From Psychrobacter sp. NG25 (GTDB taxonomy: Bacteria > Pseudomonadota > Gammaproteobacteria > Pseudomonadales > Moraxellaceae), in NCBI RefSeq assembly GCF_015234355.1, contig NZ_JADGMV010000006.1, positions 186,001-250,000 on the forward strand: DNA of 64,000 nucleotides, written 5' to 3'. Each line of letters opens with the position of its first letter. The first letter of the stretch is position 1. The position numbers and the translations under genes are program-made. Below the pieces are notes generated by a model. It was not told where the DNA came from, ran no database searches, and worked only from the letters and a program-made list of their open reading frames with translations. Below, in pieces: positions 36,081 to 48,627 of this stretch.

Positions 36081-38294
36081 GTGTTAGATATGAATAAAGA
36101 GCAAAGTAGTGATAGCAATGTAAATGACATTGTGGCTGTTGATAATAAAGCTTATATAGAGGGCAATAATAAGAGTTTGACCACAGTGGCATGGCAGCGC
36201 TCAGAAGACGGTAGCTACTCGCCGAGCAGCTATATCAATCGTGACCTATCTTTATTGCAGTTTCATCTACGTGTACTAGCGCAGGCGGCCAGCCCTCGTC
36301 ATCCGCTACTTGAGCGCCTGTTTTTCTTAATTATTTTCTCTTCAAACATCGATGAGTTTTTTGAGATTCGGGTTGCAGGCCTGATGCAAAAGCTCAATAT
36401 TGGTGATGTCTCGACCAGCATCCATGGTATGCGTCCTAGTGAGGTGCTGAACGAGATATCCACAGTGATGCACGATGCTATCGATGAGCAGTATCGTATC
36501 CTTAATGAAGTTGTCTTGCCAGCGCTTGCCAAGGAAGACATTCGTTATCTAAAGCGCGATGAGCTGAATGCTGAGCAGTCGGCTTGGATGAAACGCTATT
36601 TCACTGAGCAAGTATCGCCAGTGTTGACGCCGATTAGTATTGATCCTGCGCATCCGTTCCCACGTTTGGTCAATAAAAGCTTAAACTTCATCGCTACGTT
36701 AGAAGGCAAAGATGCGTTTGGTCGTGATATCAATCTTGCGATTGTGCCAGCGCCGCGCAGCCTGCCACGTGTGATTCGTCTACCTGATGAATTGACAGGT
36801 GGCAAAGAGCATCATGTCATGCTATCTGCCATCATTCATGAGCATATCGGCGAGCTATTTCCTGGTATGAGTGTGACAGGGTGTCATCAGTTCAGGTTGA
36901 CTCGTAATGCTGATTTAGATTTGGCTGATGATGTCGAAGATATTGCCAAAGCGCTAGAGGGTGAACTAGAGAATCGCCGGTTTGGTGATAAAGTGCGCTT
37001 AGAAGTTACAATGGACTGTCCGACACATATCAGTGACTATCTGCTCAATGAGTTTGAGCTGCATGACAATCAGCTATACCGCGTCAATGGTCCGGTCAAC
37101 TTAACACGATTGCTGTTTGATTTTAATATTCCAGCGCTGCGTTATGAGCCATTTACGCATGTGATACCGAAAGAGTTCCGCCGTGAGATGGACAAGCTGG
37201 ACAAAGCGACCAGTATGTTTGCGGCTATGCGCAAAAGAGATGTGCTCGTACATCATCCTTTTCATGCGTTTTCGCCAATTATCAATTTATTGTGGCAAGC
37301 GGCTAGTGATCCAAAAGTGCTAGCGATTAAGCAAACGCTGTATCGTTCAGGCACCAATTCAGAAATCGTCAAAGCACTTGCCGCTGCTGCTCGTAATGGT
37401 AAAGAGGTGACTGCCGTCATCGAGCTGCGCGCGCGTTTCGATGAAGCCTCTAATATTGCTGTTGCCAACTATTTGCAAGAAGCGGGCGCGGTCGTGGTCT
37501 ATGGTATCGTCGGTTATAAGACCCATGCCAAGCTTATGCTTATCGTACGCCGTGAGGATGACCGTATCCGCCGTTATGTGCATTTAGGTACAGGTAACTA
37601 TCACGCTGCCAACGCAAAAGTCTATACCGACTATGGTTTGTTTAGCGCAGATCCCGACATCTCTGAAGACGTTCATAAAATATTCCAAGAGCTGACAGGG
37701 ATGGGTAAACCCGCCAATCTTAAAAAGCTACTGCATGCCCCATTTACGTTACATGATAAATTAATACGCTTTATCGATGATGAGATTGCACATGCAAAAG
37801 CAGGTAAACGCGCTCATATTATTGTGAAAGTTAACGCTCTGACTGAGCGTCGACTGATTGCTAAGTTATACGATGCCTCGCAAGTAGGGGTCAAAATCGA
37901 GCTGATTTTGCGTTCTATGTGTTGTCTACGTCCACAAGTAAAAGGTCTGTCTGAAAATATTACAGTACGCTCTGTGATCGGCCGGTTTTTAGAGCATACG
38001 CGTATTTATTATTTTTATAACAATGGTGATGAGCGCTTATATTGTGGCAGTGCCGATTGGATGGATCGTAATTTGTTTCATCGCGTAGAAGTGGCATTTC
38101 CCATTGAAGACAAAAAACTGTTTAAGCAAGTCTATCAAGATGGGTTACTCAGTTATCTAAAAGACAATACTCAAGCTTGGACACTGGATGGTAATGGTGT
38201 GTGGACTCATCTGCAACCAGTAGCGGGTGAAACACCGTATGTTGCCCAAGAACACCTATTAAAGGTTATTAATGGGGTAGGAGATTCAGTCTAG
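36081..38294 (+). CDS. ppk: Polyphosphate kinase 1
   Basis: A 737-residue enzyme making polyphosphate from ATP. Typical elements are [16 protein letters not shown] and [16 protein letters not shown] at the N-domain, [50 protein letters not shown] (with the catalytic His region), [19 protein letters not shown] and [12 protein letters not shown]. The first 30 residues are an acidic extension. The GTG start at 36081 has AAGGAA nine bases upstream and fits better than ATG 36090. It ends at a terminator, after which four tiny acidic genes begin. Confidence 0.96.
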   Translation: MLDMNKEQSSDSNVNDIVAVDNKAYIEGNNKSLTTVAWQRSEDGSYSPSSYINRDLSLLQFHLRVLAQAASPRHPLLERLFFLIIFSSNIDEFFEIRVAGLMQKLNIGDVSTSIHGMRPSEVLNEISTVMHDAIDEQYRILNEVVLPALAKEDIRYLKRDELNAEQSAWMKRYFTEQVSPVLTPISIDPAHPFPRLVNKSLNFIATLEGKDAFGRDINLAIVPAPRSLPRVIRLPDELTGGKEHHVMLSAIIHEHIGELFPGMSVTGCHQFRLTRNADLDLADDVEDIAKALEGELENRRFGDKVRLEVTMDCPTHISDYLLNEFELHDNQLYRVNGPVNLTRLLFDFNIPALRYEPFTHVIPKEFRREMDKLDKATSMFAAMRKRDVLVHHPFHAFSPIINLLWQAASDPKVLAIKQTLYRSGTNSEIVKALAAAARNGKEVTAVIELRARFDEASNIAVANYLQEAGAVVVYGIVGYKTHAKLMLIVRREDDRIRRYVHLGTGNYHAANAKVYTDYGLFSADPDISEDVHKIFQELTGMGKPANLKKLLHAPFTLHDKLIRFIDDEIAHAKAGKRAHIIVKVNALTERRLIAKLYDASQVGVKIELILRSMCCLRPQVKGLSENITVRSVIGRFLEHTRIYYFYNNGDERLYCGSADWMDRNLFHRVEVAFPIEDKKLFKQVYQDGLLSYLKDNTQAWTLDGNGVWTHLQPVAGETPYVAQEHLLKVINGVGDSV

Positions 38295-38347
38295 CGTATT
38301 TTGTGAATGACATCTTTGATGGCATTAAAAGTGGCAAATGAATGAAC

Positions 38348-38383
38348 AAAACCAAGCGCTGGTAGATACTGGCGCTTGGTTTT
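38348..38383 (+). terminator. Terminator after ppk
   Basis: A perfect 12-bp stem AAAACCAAGCGC / GCGCTTGGTTTT with a 12-nt loop and trailing T-run; it separates ppk from the small acidic gene cluster. Confidence 0.9.
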
Positions 38384-38570
38384 TATTTGGGCAAATGATC
38401 TGTATAAGTTACAAACTGTCTTGTAACCTCACATTTATTCACATATTGATACGGCAGTACACTGGTGAGGTGCGCAACGTTCTACTTATAATCAATATCA
38501 GTCCTAATAGATAGGCAGCTACATAAAAGAGCAAGTAAAACCAATGAATTATAAAAATAGGGAAATCATT

Positions 38571-38741
38571 ATGAGTACGACAAACAACGACAGCTCAGAT
38601 ATCAAACAAGCAGCAGAAAATGCTGACAGCAAACAAATTGCACAAAATCTCAAGAGTGATAAAAAAGTAGATGCGCCTGAATCGTTGAGTGAAGAAGAGA
38701 AAACCCCTTTCATTGAAGATGAACTACGCACTGACAAATAG
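38571..38741 (+). CDS. Very small acidic hydrophilic protein 1 of 4
   Basis: A 56-residue protein without Cys or Trp, made largely of Ser, Asp, Glu, Lys, Asn and Gln, so it is probably intrinsically disordered. The ATG at 38571 has AGGGA at good spacing; an in-frame ATG nine codons upstream lacks one. A TATAAT sequence at 38487 may be its -10. It is the first of four similar-sized genes in a row, none of which I recognise. The composition resembles hydrophilins and stress-induced small proteins, which is inference only. Confidence 0.65.
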   Translation: MSTTNNDSSDIKQAAENADSKQIAQNLKSDKKVDAPESLSEEEKTPFIEDELRTDK

Positions 38742-38797
38742 TCACGTTAAGAAATGCTTTGATTTAATTGTTAACATATCAACGAGAGGGACATGCT

Positions 38798-39049
38798 ATG
38801 ACAATTGATAGTCAGTCAAACAATGAAGAAAAAGTAGTAGTCAATGATTTGGCAGCATCACATCCAAATAATGCGCAGGACAGTTACGAAGGCCGTAAAC
38901 ATGAGCCGGACATTGATGGTCCACAGCAAGACTCACAAGAAACAGATGAAATCTACGCTGATCCACGCAAAGAAGAAGACTTACCAGCGGGTGGCAAAAA
39001 TGTTGCGGACTTAAATGTCCACGACTTGAGCCAAAAAGGTAACGAGTAA
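38798..39049 (+). CDS. Very small acidic hydrophilic protein 2 of 4
   Basis: An 83-residue acidic protein lacking Cys and Trp, rich in Asp, Glu, Asn, Gln and Pro, with no hydrophobic core by eye. ATG 38798 is preceded by GAGAGGG at good spacing; an ATG elsewhere in the frame ten codons upstream is not. It starts 57 nt after gene 1. The segment PHN-like residues near DPRKEEDLPAGGKN have a motif-like look, with DPRKEEDLP repeated nowhere else here. Function unknown. Confidence 0.65.
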   Translation: MTIDSQSNNEEKVVVNDLAASHPNNAQDSYEGRKHEPDIDGPQQDSQETDEIYADPRKEEDLPAGGKNVADLNVHDLSQKGNE

Positions 39050-39162
39050 AGATTGGCTGATGTCGGATGAATTTGATAAACAGCTTTTAATGATAAATAA
39101 CTTCTAACGATAATTGACATAGTCGTTAAAAAGAGACGAATAAAAATAATAAGGATATGACC

Positions 39163-39462
39163 ATGGAAAACAAAAAATCAGCATTATCAGATGACCAGAT
39201 AGAAGAGAATATCATTGAGAACAAAGGAACGGACACGTTTGAAGAAGGGGTTGTTCGTTCAGAACACGTAAATGACAATGATAATCCTGCCCGTCAGCCT
39301 GATCGCCGTGACCAAGAAGGCAATGCTTTTGATGACGGTATTAATGAGCATACAGTTGGCAGCGAGCCTTCTAAAAGTGAAGGTATCAATAATCTAAACC
39401 GTTATGCAAACGCTGATAATGCGCAATCACGTGTGTTGAACCCTGATGAAAAAGACAGATAG
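39163..39462 (+). CDS. Very small acidic hydrophilic protein 3 of 4
   Basis: A 99-residue acidic protein without Cys or Trp, with many Asn, Asp, Glu and Arg residues and few hydrophobic ones. AAGGA stands seven bases before the ATG at 39163; the ATG two codons earlier is too close to it to be the start. The C-terminus ends NPDEKDR, similar in character to the MKDDK and RTDK ends of genes 4 and 1. Function unknown; a disordered stress protein is a reasonable guess. Confidence 0.65.
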   Translation: MENKKSALSDDQIEENIIENKGTDTFEEGVVRSEHVNDNDNPARQPDRRDQEGNAFDDGINEHTVGSEPSKSEGINNLNRYANADNAQSRVLNPDEKDR

Positions 39463-39526
39463 TATTTACTCAGTAATTTATATGTAGATAAAACAACAAT
39501 AATAGCGACGAGAGTGAGGTGTCATT

Positions 39527-39727
39527 ATGAGCATGCCAGATGATAAGGCAGTGAGTGAGAGTCATAAATTAAAAGATGCAGATGATAACAATGGCATTGT
39601 CGCTGATGATGCCTTACAGAAAGCTAATCCTGCTGCTGCAGAAAGAGCCACGGACGATCACGACCCACATAATATTGCCAAAAACCATAAACAGTATGAC
39701 AGTCCATTAATGAAAGACGACAAATAG
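39527..39727 (+). CDS. Very small acidic hydrophilic protein 4 of 4
   Basis: A 66-residue protein with mixed charge (many Asp, Lys, Ala, His and Asn), no Cys or Trp. GAGAGTGAGG precedes the ATG at 39527, supporting translation. It begins 64 nt after gene 3 and is followed by a 23-bp perfect terminator hairpin, which makes the four genes one probable transcription unit. I do not recognise a family. Confidence 0.65.
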   Translation: MSMPDDKAVSESHKLKDADDNNGIVADDALQKANPAAAERATDDHDPHNIAKNHKQYDSPLMKDDK

Positions 39728-39805
39728 TGATTTATTGTGACGGTTCTGGATTTAACAAAAATGTCATAAGCAAAAACGTCAATAGACAGATCTAATCAGA
39801 ATCAG

Positions 39806-39859
39806 AAAAGGTTATACTAGGGTTCAAGCTAAATATCTTGAACCCTAGTATAACCTTTT
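39806..39859. terminator. Very long perfect bidirectional terminator
   Basis: A 23-bp perfectly paired stem (39806-39828 with 39837-39859) and an 8-nt loop, with T-run on the right and A-run on the left. It separates the acidic-protein cluster from convergent miaE. Confidence 0.93.
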
Positions 39860-39907
39860 TTTATTTGTCTAAACGATTACCAGTATCTAAACAACTATCA
39901 ACAATAT

Positions 39908-40666
39908 CTAAGCAGGTGTACCGCTATGAAAGCGTAATTCAGTATCTGGACTGGATATCAGCTCTGATTCCACTTCTTTAAAGAAAGCCACTCTTTCATC
40001 GATATTATCTTCTGACAGTGATTGAGCCAAGGCCAAGTAATCCTCAAAATGACGACTTTCTGATTTGAGTAAGTAGCGGTAGTACTTTGCCAAGCGCTCA
40101 TCATCGATAACCTCAGCCAACGACGCAAATCGTTCGCAAGAGCGTGCTTCAATGAATGCTCCAATGATTAGCACATCAACCATCGCTGCTGGCTCGTAAG
40201 TGCGCTTGTGTTTCAACATGCCTTTAGCATAGCGTCCCGCACTGAGGTATTTCCACTCCAGACCACGTTCGTTCATGATGCCTAGTACCTGCTCGTAATG
40301 TAGCATTTCTTCACGTATCAACTGCGCTAACTTACACTGCAAATCATAGGAAAACTCATAGCGGAATATGAGATTCATGGCTGTGCCTGCTGCTTTCTTT
40401 TCACAATTGGCGTGGTCCTGAATGATTAACGGCAAGTTATTAATGGCAGCATCAACCCATGCTTGAGTGGTTTGAGTACCCAAGAAATTATAGACAGGGG
40501 AGAGGTCTACCTTTATAGGCGTCCGTAGTTGAGTGATATCAGCACTGTCTTTTTCTATTTCTATGCCGTCTTTTGCCATATCGTTGTCGTTCATAAGTTC
40601 ATCGTTTAAGGCGTTATCACTGCTATTAATAGGTTTCATATTTTCTTTGTTCATAGTCTCTGTCAT
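39908..40666 (-). CDS. miaE: tRNA-(ms2io6A37) hydroxylase MiaE
   Basis: A 252-residue non-haem diiron monooxygenase hydroxylating the isopentenyl group of 2-methylthio-N6-isopentenyladenosine at tRNA position 37. The ferritin-like metal ligands are visible in DHANCEKKAAG, IREEMLHYEQV, FIEARSCERF and LLKSESRHFEDY. The N-terminal 45 residues are an Asp/Asn-rich leader; the usual MiaE domain starts near LSPVYNFLGTQTTQAW. The exact start is uncertain because no ribosome site is clear. It reads toward the small acidic cluster and is alone on its strand. Confidence 0.92.
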   Translation of the reverse strand: MTETMNKENMKPINSSDNALNDELMNDNDMAKDGIEIEKDSADITQLRTPIKVDLSPVYNFLGTQTTQAWVDAAINNLPLIIQDHANCEKKAAGTAMNLIFRYEFSYDLQCKLAQLIREEMLHYEQVLGIMNERGLEWKYLSAGRYAKGMLKHKRTYEPAAMVDVLIIGAFIEARSCERFASLAEVIDDERLAKYYRYLLKSESRHFEDYLALAQSLSEDNIDERVAFFKEVESELISSPDTELRFHSGTPA

Positions 40667-41284
40667 GGTTTAGTATTTGGTACGTATTGGCTAAACATAA
40701 AAATGGGATAGATAACTAATAATTATAAGTCAATACAGTAATGATTACTTACTGTTTATCTGGGCCTAATTGTCTGTGCATATAAAAGTACTGAGAATAG
40801 GCCTTAGGCTCGACAGCTTATAGGTCATCATTATTGTACAACCCCAACATTTACTTGGTGAATGATGTTTTCTTGTTTATTTCTGTATTTGATAGTAGGA
40901 TAAGATTTTGCTAAAGCAGAATCTTTCTTACTATTGATATATCAGTCATCGCTTGGCAATGGATGGTAGACATTATAGCCCATGCTGATGCGACATAAAG
41001 CAACCGATGAATAGGTGTAGCCTTTTACGTTAAATGGCTGTATCTATGATTTATATTGTTTTTTACTAATGTTTTCACAAGCGTGCTTCAATGCCGCAAA
41101 AAATGTATGCTAGTAGCATAGCACAAATGTTTAAATCGCTATTCATGACAAGTTTATGTGATAGAACAACAGTTTTGATTCGTACTGCATCTAAACTTGG
41201 AATAGATGTCTAAGACCGACAATGTCCAATTATTGCGGTAGCAACTTCGTATTTACACTCTCACGAACAGATAAGGATAACAAC
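40667..41284. other. Intergenic region between miaE and glcB
   Basis: About 620 bases between divergent genes. It is AT-rich, with no ORF that has a ribosome site and no hairpin of note. Promoters for both genes must lie here; a frame open to 41222 joins glcB but is best read as leader. Confidence 0.4.
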
Positions 41285-43483
41285 ATGAGCCAGTCTTCTA
41301 ACGCCAATCGTATTCAAAAAGGCATCCTTGCCATCGACCAGCAATTGTATGACTTTATTGAAAACGAAGTGCTACCGAAAGTCGGTGTTGACTCAGACAG
41401 TTATTGGTCAGGTTTCGAAAAAATCATCAAAGAATTTACCCCGCGCAACAAGGCACTGCTGGCGACTCGTGACAAAATTCAAGCACAGATTGATCAGTGG
41501 CATCTAGACAACCCTGCCAAAGATGGCGAAATCGATTACCCCGCTTATAAATCATTTTTACAAGAGATTGGGTATCTATTACCAGAAGGCGATGATTTTA
41601 AAGTTAGCACACAAAACGTTGATGATGAGATTGCTCATATCGCAGGGCCACAGCTGGTTGTACCCGTGCGCAATGCTCGCTATGCACTGAACGCAACCAA
41701 TGCACGTTGGGGTAGCTTGTACGATGCCTTATATGGTACCGATGTCATCAGTGATGATAATGGTCAAGAAGCAACAGGCGGCTATAACCCAACTCGCGGT
41801 GCTGCGGTCGTCGCTTATGCAAAAGCATTCTTAGATGAACATTTTGCGCTAGCATCAGGATCATACAATGATGCGACAGGCTTTGCAGTAGTTGATGGCA
41901 TGCTTTCAGTTGTTCAAGGTGATAGCAGCACTTCGCTAAAAGACCCTGAAAAATTTGTCGGTTTTGTGGGTGATGCCGCAGCACCAACAGGTATTTTATT
42001 AAAGAACAACAATCTGCATGCCGAAATCCAAATCGATGCTAGCCATCCAGTCGGTAAAGATGATCCTGCAAATATTAAGGATGTCTTACTTGAGTCAGCG
42101 ATTACAGCCATTCAAGATTGTGAAGACTCAGTCGCTGCGGTTGATGCGGAAGAAAAAGTTGAAGTCTATCGCAACTGGCTTGGTTTGATGAATGCTGACC
42201 TGCAAGAAACCTTCGAAAAAGGTGGCAAGACACGTACTCGTAAACAAAACCCAGACCGCGAATACACCACGCCAGATGGTGGCAAGCTTATCCTACCTGG
42301 TCGTTCGTTACTACTCATTCGTAACGTCGGCCACTTGATGCAAAACCCAGCAATCTTAGTAGATTTGGGTAATGGTCAAGAACAAATCTTTGAAGGATTG
42401 ATGGATGGCTTAATCACACCATTATTGTCTTTAAATGATTTAAAAGGTAAAAACCCACTATCGAATTCACGCAAAGGCTCAATGTATATCGTTAAGCCAA
42501 AAATGCATGGCCCTGAAGAAGTCAAAATGGCCAATGATTTGTTTAATGCTTCAGAAGACTTGCTAGGGCTTGAGCGCAACAGCCTTAAAATCGGCATTAT
42601 GGATGAAGAGCGTCGCATGACGGTCAATTTAAAAGAAGCCATTCGCCAAGCCAAAGAGCGTGTGATCTTTATCAATACTGGTTTCCTCGACCGTACAGGC
42701 GATGAGATGCATACCAGTATGAATGCAGGCCCATTTGTACCAAAAGGCGAGATGAAGTCACAAGCGTGGCAGCCAGCCTATGAGCAGTGGAACGTAGATG
42801 TTGGCCTTGAGACAGGTCTACAGGGTGTTGCTCAGATTGGTAAAGGCATGTGGGCGAAGCCTGATGAGATGAAAGAGATGATGGACACCAAGGCCGCGCA
42901 TCCTAAGTCTGGTGCTAGTACGGCATGGGTACCGTCACCAACAGGGGCAACCTTGCACAGCATGCACTATCATCAAGTGAATGTGACAGAAGTACAAGAC
43001 AGCTTGAAATCGCGTGAGCGTGCAAGCTTGGATGATATCTTGACCATTCCATTAGCGAAAGACATCAACTGGTCTAAAGAAGAAAAACAGCAAGAATTGG
43101 AGAACAATGCACAGGGTATCTTAGGCTACGTCGTACGTTGGGTAAACCAAGGCGTTGGTTGCTCTAAAGTACCTGATATCGATGATGTTGGTCTTATGGA
43201 GGATCGTGCCACGCTACGTATTTCAAGCCAGCATATTGCTAACTGGTTGCATCATAATGTGATCACTGAGGAGCAAGTGCTTGAGACCATGAAGCGTATG
43301 GCAAAAGTTGTTGATGAGCAAAATGCTGGTGACAGTGATTATCAGCCAATGGCCAGTGACTTCGAAAACTCTTATGCGTTCAAGGCCGCATGTGATTTAG
43401 TGTTTAAAGGACGTGAGCAGCCTAGTGGCTACACTGAACCATTGTTGCATCAGGCACGTCTTGATCTAAAAGCAAACACCTAA
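41285..43483 (+). CDS. glcB: Malate synthase G
   Basis: A 732-residue cytosolic enzyme of the glyoxylate bypass condensing glyoxylate and acetyl-CoA. Family elements include [37 protein letters not shown], a [17 protein letters not shown] segment, [18 protein letters not shown] and [15 protein letters not shown]. The N-terminal part carries the long form typical of type G, absent from type A. ATG 41285 has AAGGA eight bases upstream; the frame extends 21 codons further but without a ribosome site. No glyoxylate regulator or isocitrate lyase is adjacent. Confidence 0.97.
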   Translation: MSQSSNANRIQKGILAIDQQLYDFIENEVLPKVGVDSDSYWSGFEKIIKEFTPRNKALLATRDKIQAQIDQWHLDNPAKDGEIDYPAYKSFLQEIGYLLPEGDDFKVSTQNVDDEIAHIAGPQLVVPVRNARYALNATNARWGSLYDALYGTDVISDDNGQEATGGYNPTRGAAVVAYAKAFLDEHFALASGSYNDATGFAVVDGMLSVVQGDSSTSLKDPEKFVGFVGDAAAPTGILLKNNNLHAEIQIDASHPVGKDDPANIKDVLLESAITAIQDCEDSVAAVDAEEKVEVYRNWLGLMNADLQETFEKGGKTRTRKQNPDREYTTPDGGKLILPGRSLLLIRNVGHLMQNPAILVDLGNGQEQIFEGLMDGLITPLLSLNDLKGKNPLSNSRKGSMYIVKPKMHGPEEVKMANDLFNASEDLLGLERNSLKIGIMDEERRMTVNLKEAIRQAKERVIFINTGFLDRTGDEMHTSMNAGPFVPKGEMKSQAWQPAYEQWNVDVGLETGLQGVAQIGKGMWAKPDEMKEMMDTKAAHPKSGASTAWVPSPTGATLHSMHYHQVNVTEVQDSLKSRERASLDDILTIPLAKDINWSKEEKQQELENNAQGILGYVVRWVNQGVGCSKVPDIDDVGLMEDRATLRISSQHIANWLHHNVITEEQVLETMKRMAKVVDEQNAGDSDYQPMASDFENSYAFKAACDLVFKGREQPSGYTEPLLHQARLDLKANT

Positions 43484-44114
43484 CTTTGTAACTAGCACTA
43501 GGTACACTAGTTTGTTTTAAAGGCTACTACTAGCAGCTTTTTTTAGTGATTTGGTTTGATAACTGAATCACTATATTTCTTCCTGCAATTTAGCTTTGTA
43601 ACTGAGCTTAATCATTTTTATGAGCGATACTTGTGTAAGCAAGTATCGCTTTATTTTTGGTTATCACACTACATTCATTACAAAAGTTTCAATTTCTTAG
43701 TAATTATATTAATCAATATTTTCTATATCTCATTGAGTCGATAGAAGTTTTTTAGTGATTGCTCAAATAATACCAAATACTTTTTACTCGATAATGAATG
43801 TATCGAAAAACTAAAGAAATATGTTGCAAATTATGTCAAAGTTGATATGCTTGTACTCGAAGTATGAGTTTGGTAACGGATGTTACGCAATGGAGTGATA
43901 AAGACGAAAGGTTACATGGCAGTTACGCTTTAGATCCCAGTCATGTAAATCATGTTTTTTTCATCTTACTGTAATAGAAATTCGCCACACTTGTTTCTGA
44001 CTAATCTCGGTAGCCAGTTACACATTATATCTTTGAGGATTTGTGACGATACCATTATGAGCACCAGCTAATAATAGCTAGCTTATTACTAAAATTGTAA
44101 AGTGGAGATACCCC
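43484..44114. other. Intergenic region between glcB and porin gene
   Basis: About 630 bases. One terminator hairpin (43623-43650) is present. The rest is AT-rich and probably holds the porin promoter and a long leader; a 62-codon ORF at 43556-43744 has no ribosome site and overlaps the hairpin, so I reject it. Confidence 0.45.
43623..43655 (+). terminator. Terminator downstream of glcB
   Basis: An 11-bp perfect stem AGCGATACTTG / CAAGTATCGCT with a 6-nt loop, followed by TTATTTTT. It is about 140 bp after glcB, so the transcript would have a long 3' end. Confidence 0.75.
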
Positions 44115-45167
44115 ATGAAAAAACTACTTTTAGCTACAGCAGTTGCTGCCCTATCTGTTTCTGCAGCCAACGCAGCTCCAACTGTTTATGGTAAAGCATT
44201 CGTTGGTATGGACTATGTCGATATAGATGATGAATGGAGCAATAAAAATGAAGATTCAGTGCAAATCAACTCATACTCGTCACGCCTAGGTTTCAAAGGT
44301 TCTGAGGCGATCACTGCTAATACTGATGTGATCTATCAATATGAAGTAGGTATCAATATTGATGGTAATGAAGGTGACGATAATAATATCGCATTTAAAA
44401 GCCGCGATACTTTCCTAGGTTTCAAAAATGATAGCTACGGTGAACTCCGTTTTGGTCGCAACACATCAGTTGTTGATTATGTAAATAATGTTGTAACTTC
44501 TGGTAGTGGTTTTTGGGACAACCTAGGCTCGAATCAGCTTGATGAAAACGAGAACGGTTATAACATGACTGATAGTGGTCGCCGTGATAACTCAGTCATT
44601 TGGATGGCACCTAAATACAACAACTTACCATTAGATGTTGCACTTATGTATAAGGCAAATGAGTCACTAGATGACTCTACTGTCGATGCTGATGCAGGTT
44701 TTGCTGCTTCTGCTATGTATGATGCCGGTACTGGTATTACATTTGGTGCTGCTTATGACAACGATGTCAACCTAGATGGTGATTTACTCCGTGCCACTGC
44801 TGCTGTTGATCTAAGCAAGTATATGGCAGCTCCTGTAACTGTGGGCGCGATGTACCAAGTTGCTGATTTCGATGCCAGTCAGAAAATGGGCACTAGAGGT
44901 AGTGAGAAAGAAAAAGGTCTAGTCGTTAGTGCTAAGATGGGTCTAAACAACTTTGCTAAGCCAGCAGCTGTTTATATTCAGTATAACAATACTGACAACT
45001 TACTCGGCTTCAGTGATGCTGATTCTGATCAGATCGTTGTCGGTGGCGAATACAATTACAAACCTAACATGATTGCTCATGTTTGGGCCGGTCAAAACTC
45101 AGCTGACCTTGGTGGCAGTGATTATGATCTACTCGCAATTGGTGGTGGTCTAGAATACAAATTCTAA
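44115..45167 (+). CDS. General porin (Gram-negative porin family)
   Basis: A 350-residue outer-membrane porin. A clean signal peptide MKKLLLATAVAALSVSAANA ends at residue 20. The mature protein begins APTVYGKAFVGMDYV, then SYSSRLGFKGSEAI, FLGFKNDSYGELRFGRNTSV and ends GGGLEYKF, the pattern of trimeric porins of the Neisseria/Burkholderia type (Porin_4). A strong ribosome site (GTGGAG) precedes the ATG and a UUCG-capped terminator follows, as expected for a highly expressed gene. Specific permeability is not predictable. Confidence 0.9.
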   Translation: MKKLLLATAVAALSVSAANAAPTVYGKAFVGMDYVDIDDEWSNKNEDSVQINSYSSRLGFKGSEAITANTDVIYQYEVGINIDGNEGDDNNIAFKSRDTFLGFKNDSYGELRFGRNTSVVDYVNNVVTSGSGFWDNLGSNQLDENENGYNMTDSGRRDNSVIWMAPKYNNLPLDVALMYKANESLDDSTVDADAGFAASAMYDAGTGITFGAAYDNDVNLDGDLLRATAAVDLSKYMAAPVTVGAMYQVADFDASQKMGTRGSEKEKGLVVSAKMGLNNFAKPAAVYIQYNNTDNLLGFSDADSDQIVVGGEYNYKPNMIAHVWAGQNSADLGGSDYDLLAIGGGLEYKF

Positions 45168-45190
45168 TCTAAGCATTAGAATCTGATTAA

Positions 45191-45219
45191 AAAAACTCAT
45201 CCTTCGGGGTGGGTTTTTT
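45191..45219 (+). terminator. Terminator after porin
   Basis: A 12-bp stem (AAAAACTCATCC with GGGTGGGTTTTT, two G-T pairs) capped by a TTCG tetraloop. Confidence 0.85.
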
Positions 45220-45242
45220 ATTGTGTAGTACTTAAATTATAG

Positions 45243-46994
<1,752 letters not shown>

Positions 46995-47037
46995 TTCAAA
47001 CCCAGTCGTTATCAACGTATTCAATGTTTACATGTAT

Positions 47038-47069
47038 AAAAAAGACTGATTTTCGAATCGGTCTTTTTT
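47038..47069 (+). terminator. Terminator after pyrG
   Basis: A stem AAAGACTGATT / AATCGGTCTTT (one G-T pair) with a TTCG loop and a 7-T tract. Confidence 0.88.
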
Positions 47070-47081
47070 TGAGCCTATATT

Positions 47082-47119
47082 TTAGGATTAGGATTAGGAT
47101 TAGGATTAGGATTAGGATT
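47082..47119. repeat. Tandem hexamer repeat TTAGGA x6
   Basis: Six exact copies of TTAGGA (47082-47117) followed by a partial unit, about 235 bp upstream of kdsA and directly after the pyrG terminator. Such a short repeat can change copy number by slippage. Confidence 0.95.
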
Positions 47120-47257
47120 GGAGAGTATGGCTATGGCTAATATGACGATTGATTATAGATAATATCAAACCCAAAAAATATAATTAATCACGTTAAAAGT
47201 GCTTAGTCTACTAAATGAGGTAGTTGCCCTCATTTCCCTCACTATTCTAATTTTTAG

Positions 47258-48229
<972 letters not shown>

Positions 48230-48268
48230 CAGTGCACGCTAATAGAGTAAGGATAGGAGGCTAATGTA

Positions 48269-48523
48269 ATGGCGATTCAAATGGCGCAAGTCAGTATTAA
48301 AAACATTGATGATACGGTAGGACTAGATAGTGTGATGACGGCATTAAAGAACATTACGGGCGTAACAGCTATCGATTTGGATACTACTCGCCACGTTGCC
48401 ACTGTGCGTTATGAAGATACCGATACGAGTATCTATGCTCTGACGGCAGCGATTAGTATGGTTGATTATGTTACTCAGCCATTTCCTATCGATGCACCAC
48501 AAAACCCACATCATAGTGATTAG
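48269..48523 (+). CDS. HMA-fold protein lacking the metal-binding CxxC
   Basis: An 84-residue protein with the beta-alpha-beta-beta-alpha-beta pattern of heavy-metal-associated domains (for example KNITGVTAIDLDTTRHVATVRYED), but the usual CxxC metal loop is replaced by DDTVGLDS, so it cannot bind Cu(I) in the normal way. It has a full AGGAGG ribosome site and stands 40 nt after kdsA and 105 nt before copZ. The context suggests it derives from a copper chaperone; a regulatory or structural role is possible. Family assignment is by pattern only. Confidence 0.65.
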   Translation: MAIQMAQVSIKNIDDTVGLDSVMTALKNITGVTAIDLDTTRHVATVRYEDTDTSIYALTAAISMVDYVTQPFPIDAPQNPHHSD

Positions 48524-48627
48524 TCTTTGATAGCGGGTGTTATTCTTCGAATGATATCTCAGATAAGATCTGCGTATCATTCATTTGAAACAGTATTATA
48601 TTAATAAATAAAAATAAGGAGTCTCAT

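Noticed and set aside
38348..41284. A toxin-antitoxin or prophage origin for the small acidic genes
   Set aside because: No toxin-like, integrase or phage gene is nearby and the proteins have no DNA-binding motif.
43515..43550. A terminator directly after glcB (AAAGGCT...AGCAGCTTTTTT)
   Set aside because: The arms pair poorly, needing a bulge; the hairpin at 43623 is clearly better.
43556..43744. A 62-codon plus-strand ORF between glcB and the porin
   Set aside because: Phe/Tyr-rich, no ribosome site, and it runs through a terminator hairpin.
47082..47119. TTAGGA and ACTTAGC tandem repeats as a CRISPR array
   Set aside because: Units are 6-7 nt with no spacers and no cas genes.
48549..48582. 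GAATGATA / TATCATTC dyad upstream of copZ as a CueR operator
   Set aside because: The arms are 18 nt apart and do not match the CueR consensus; it could be chance.
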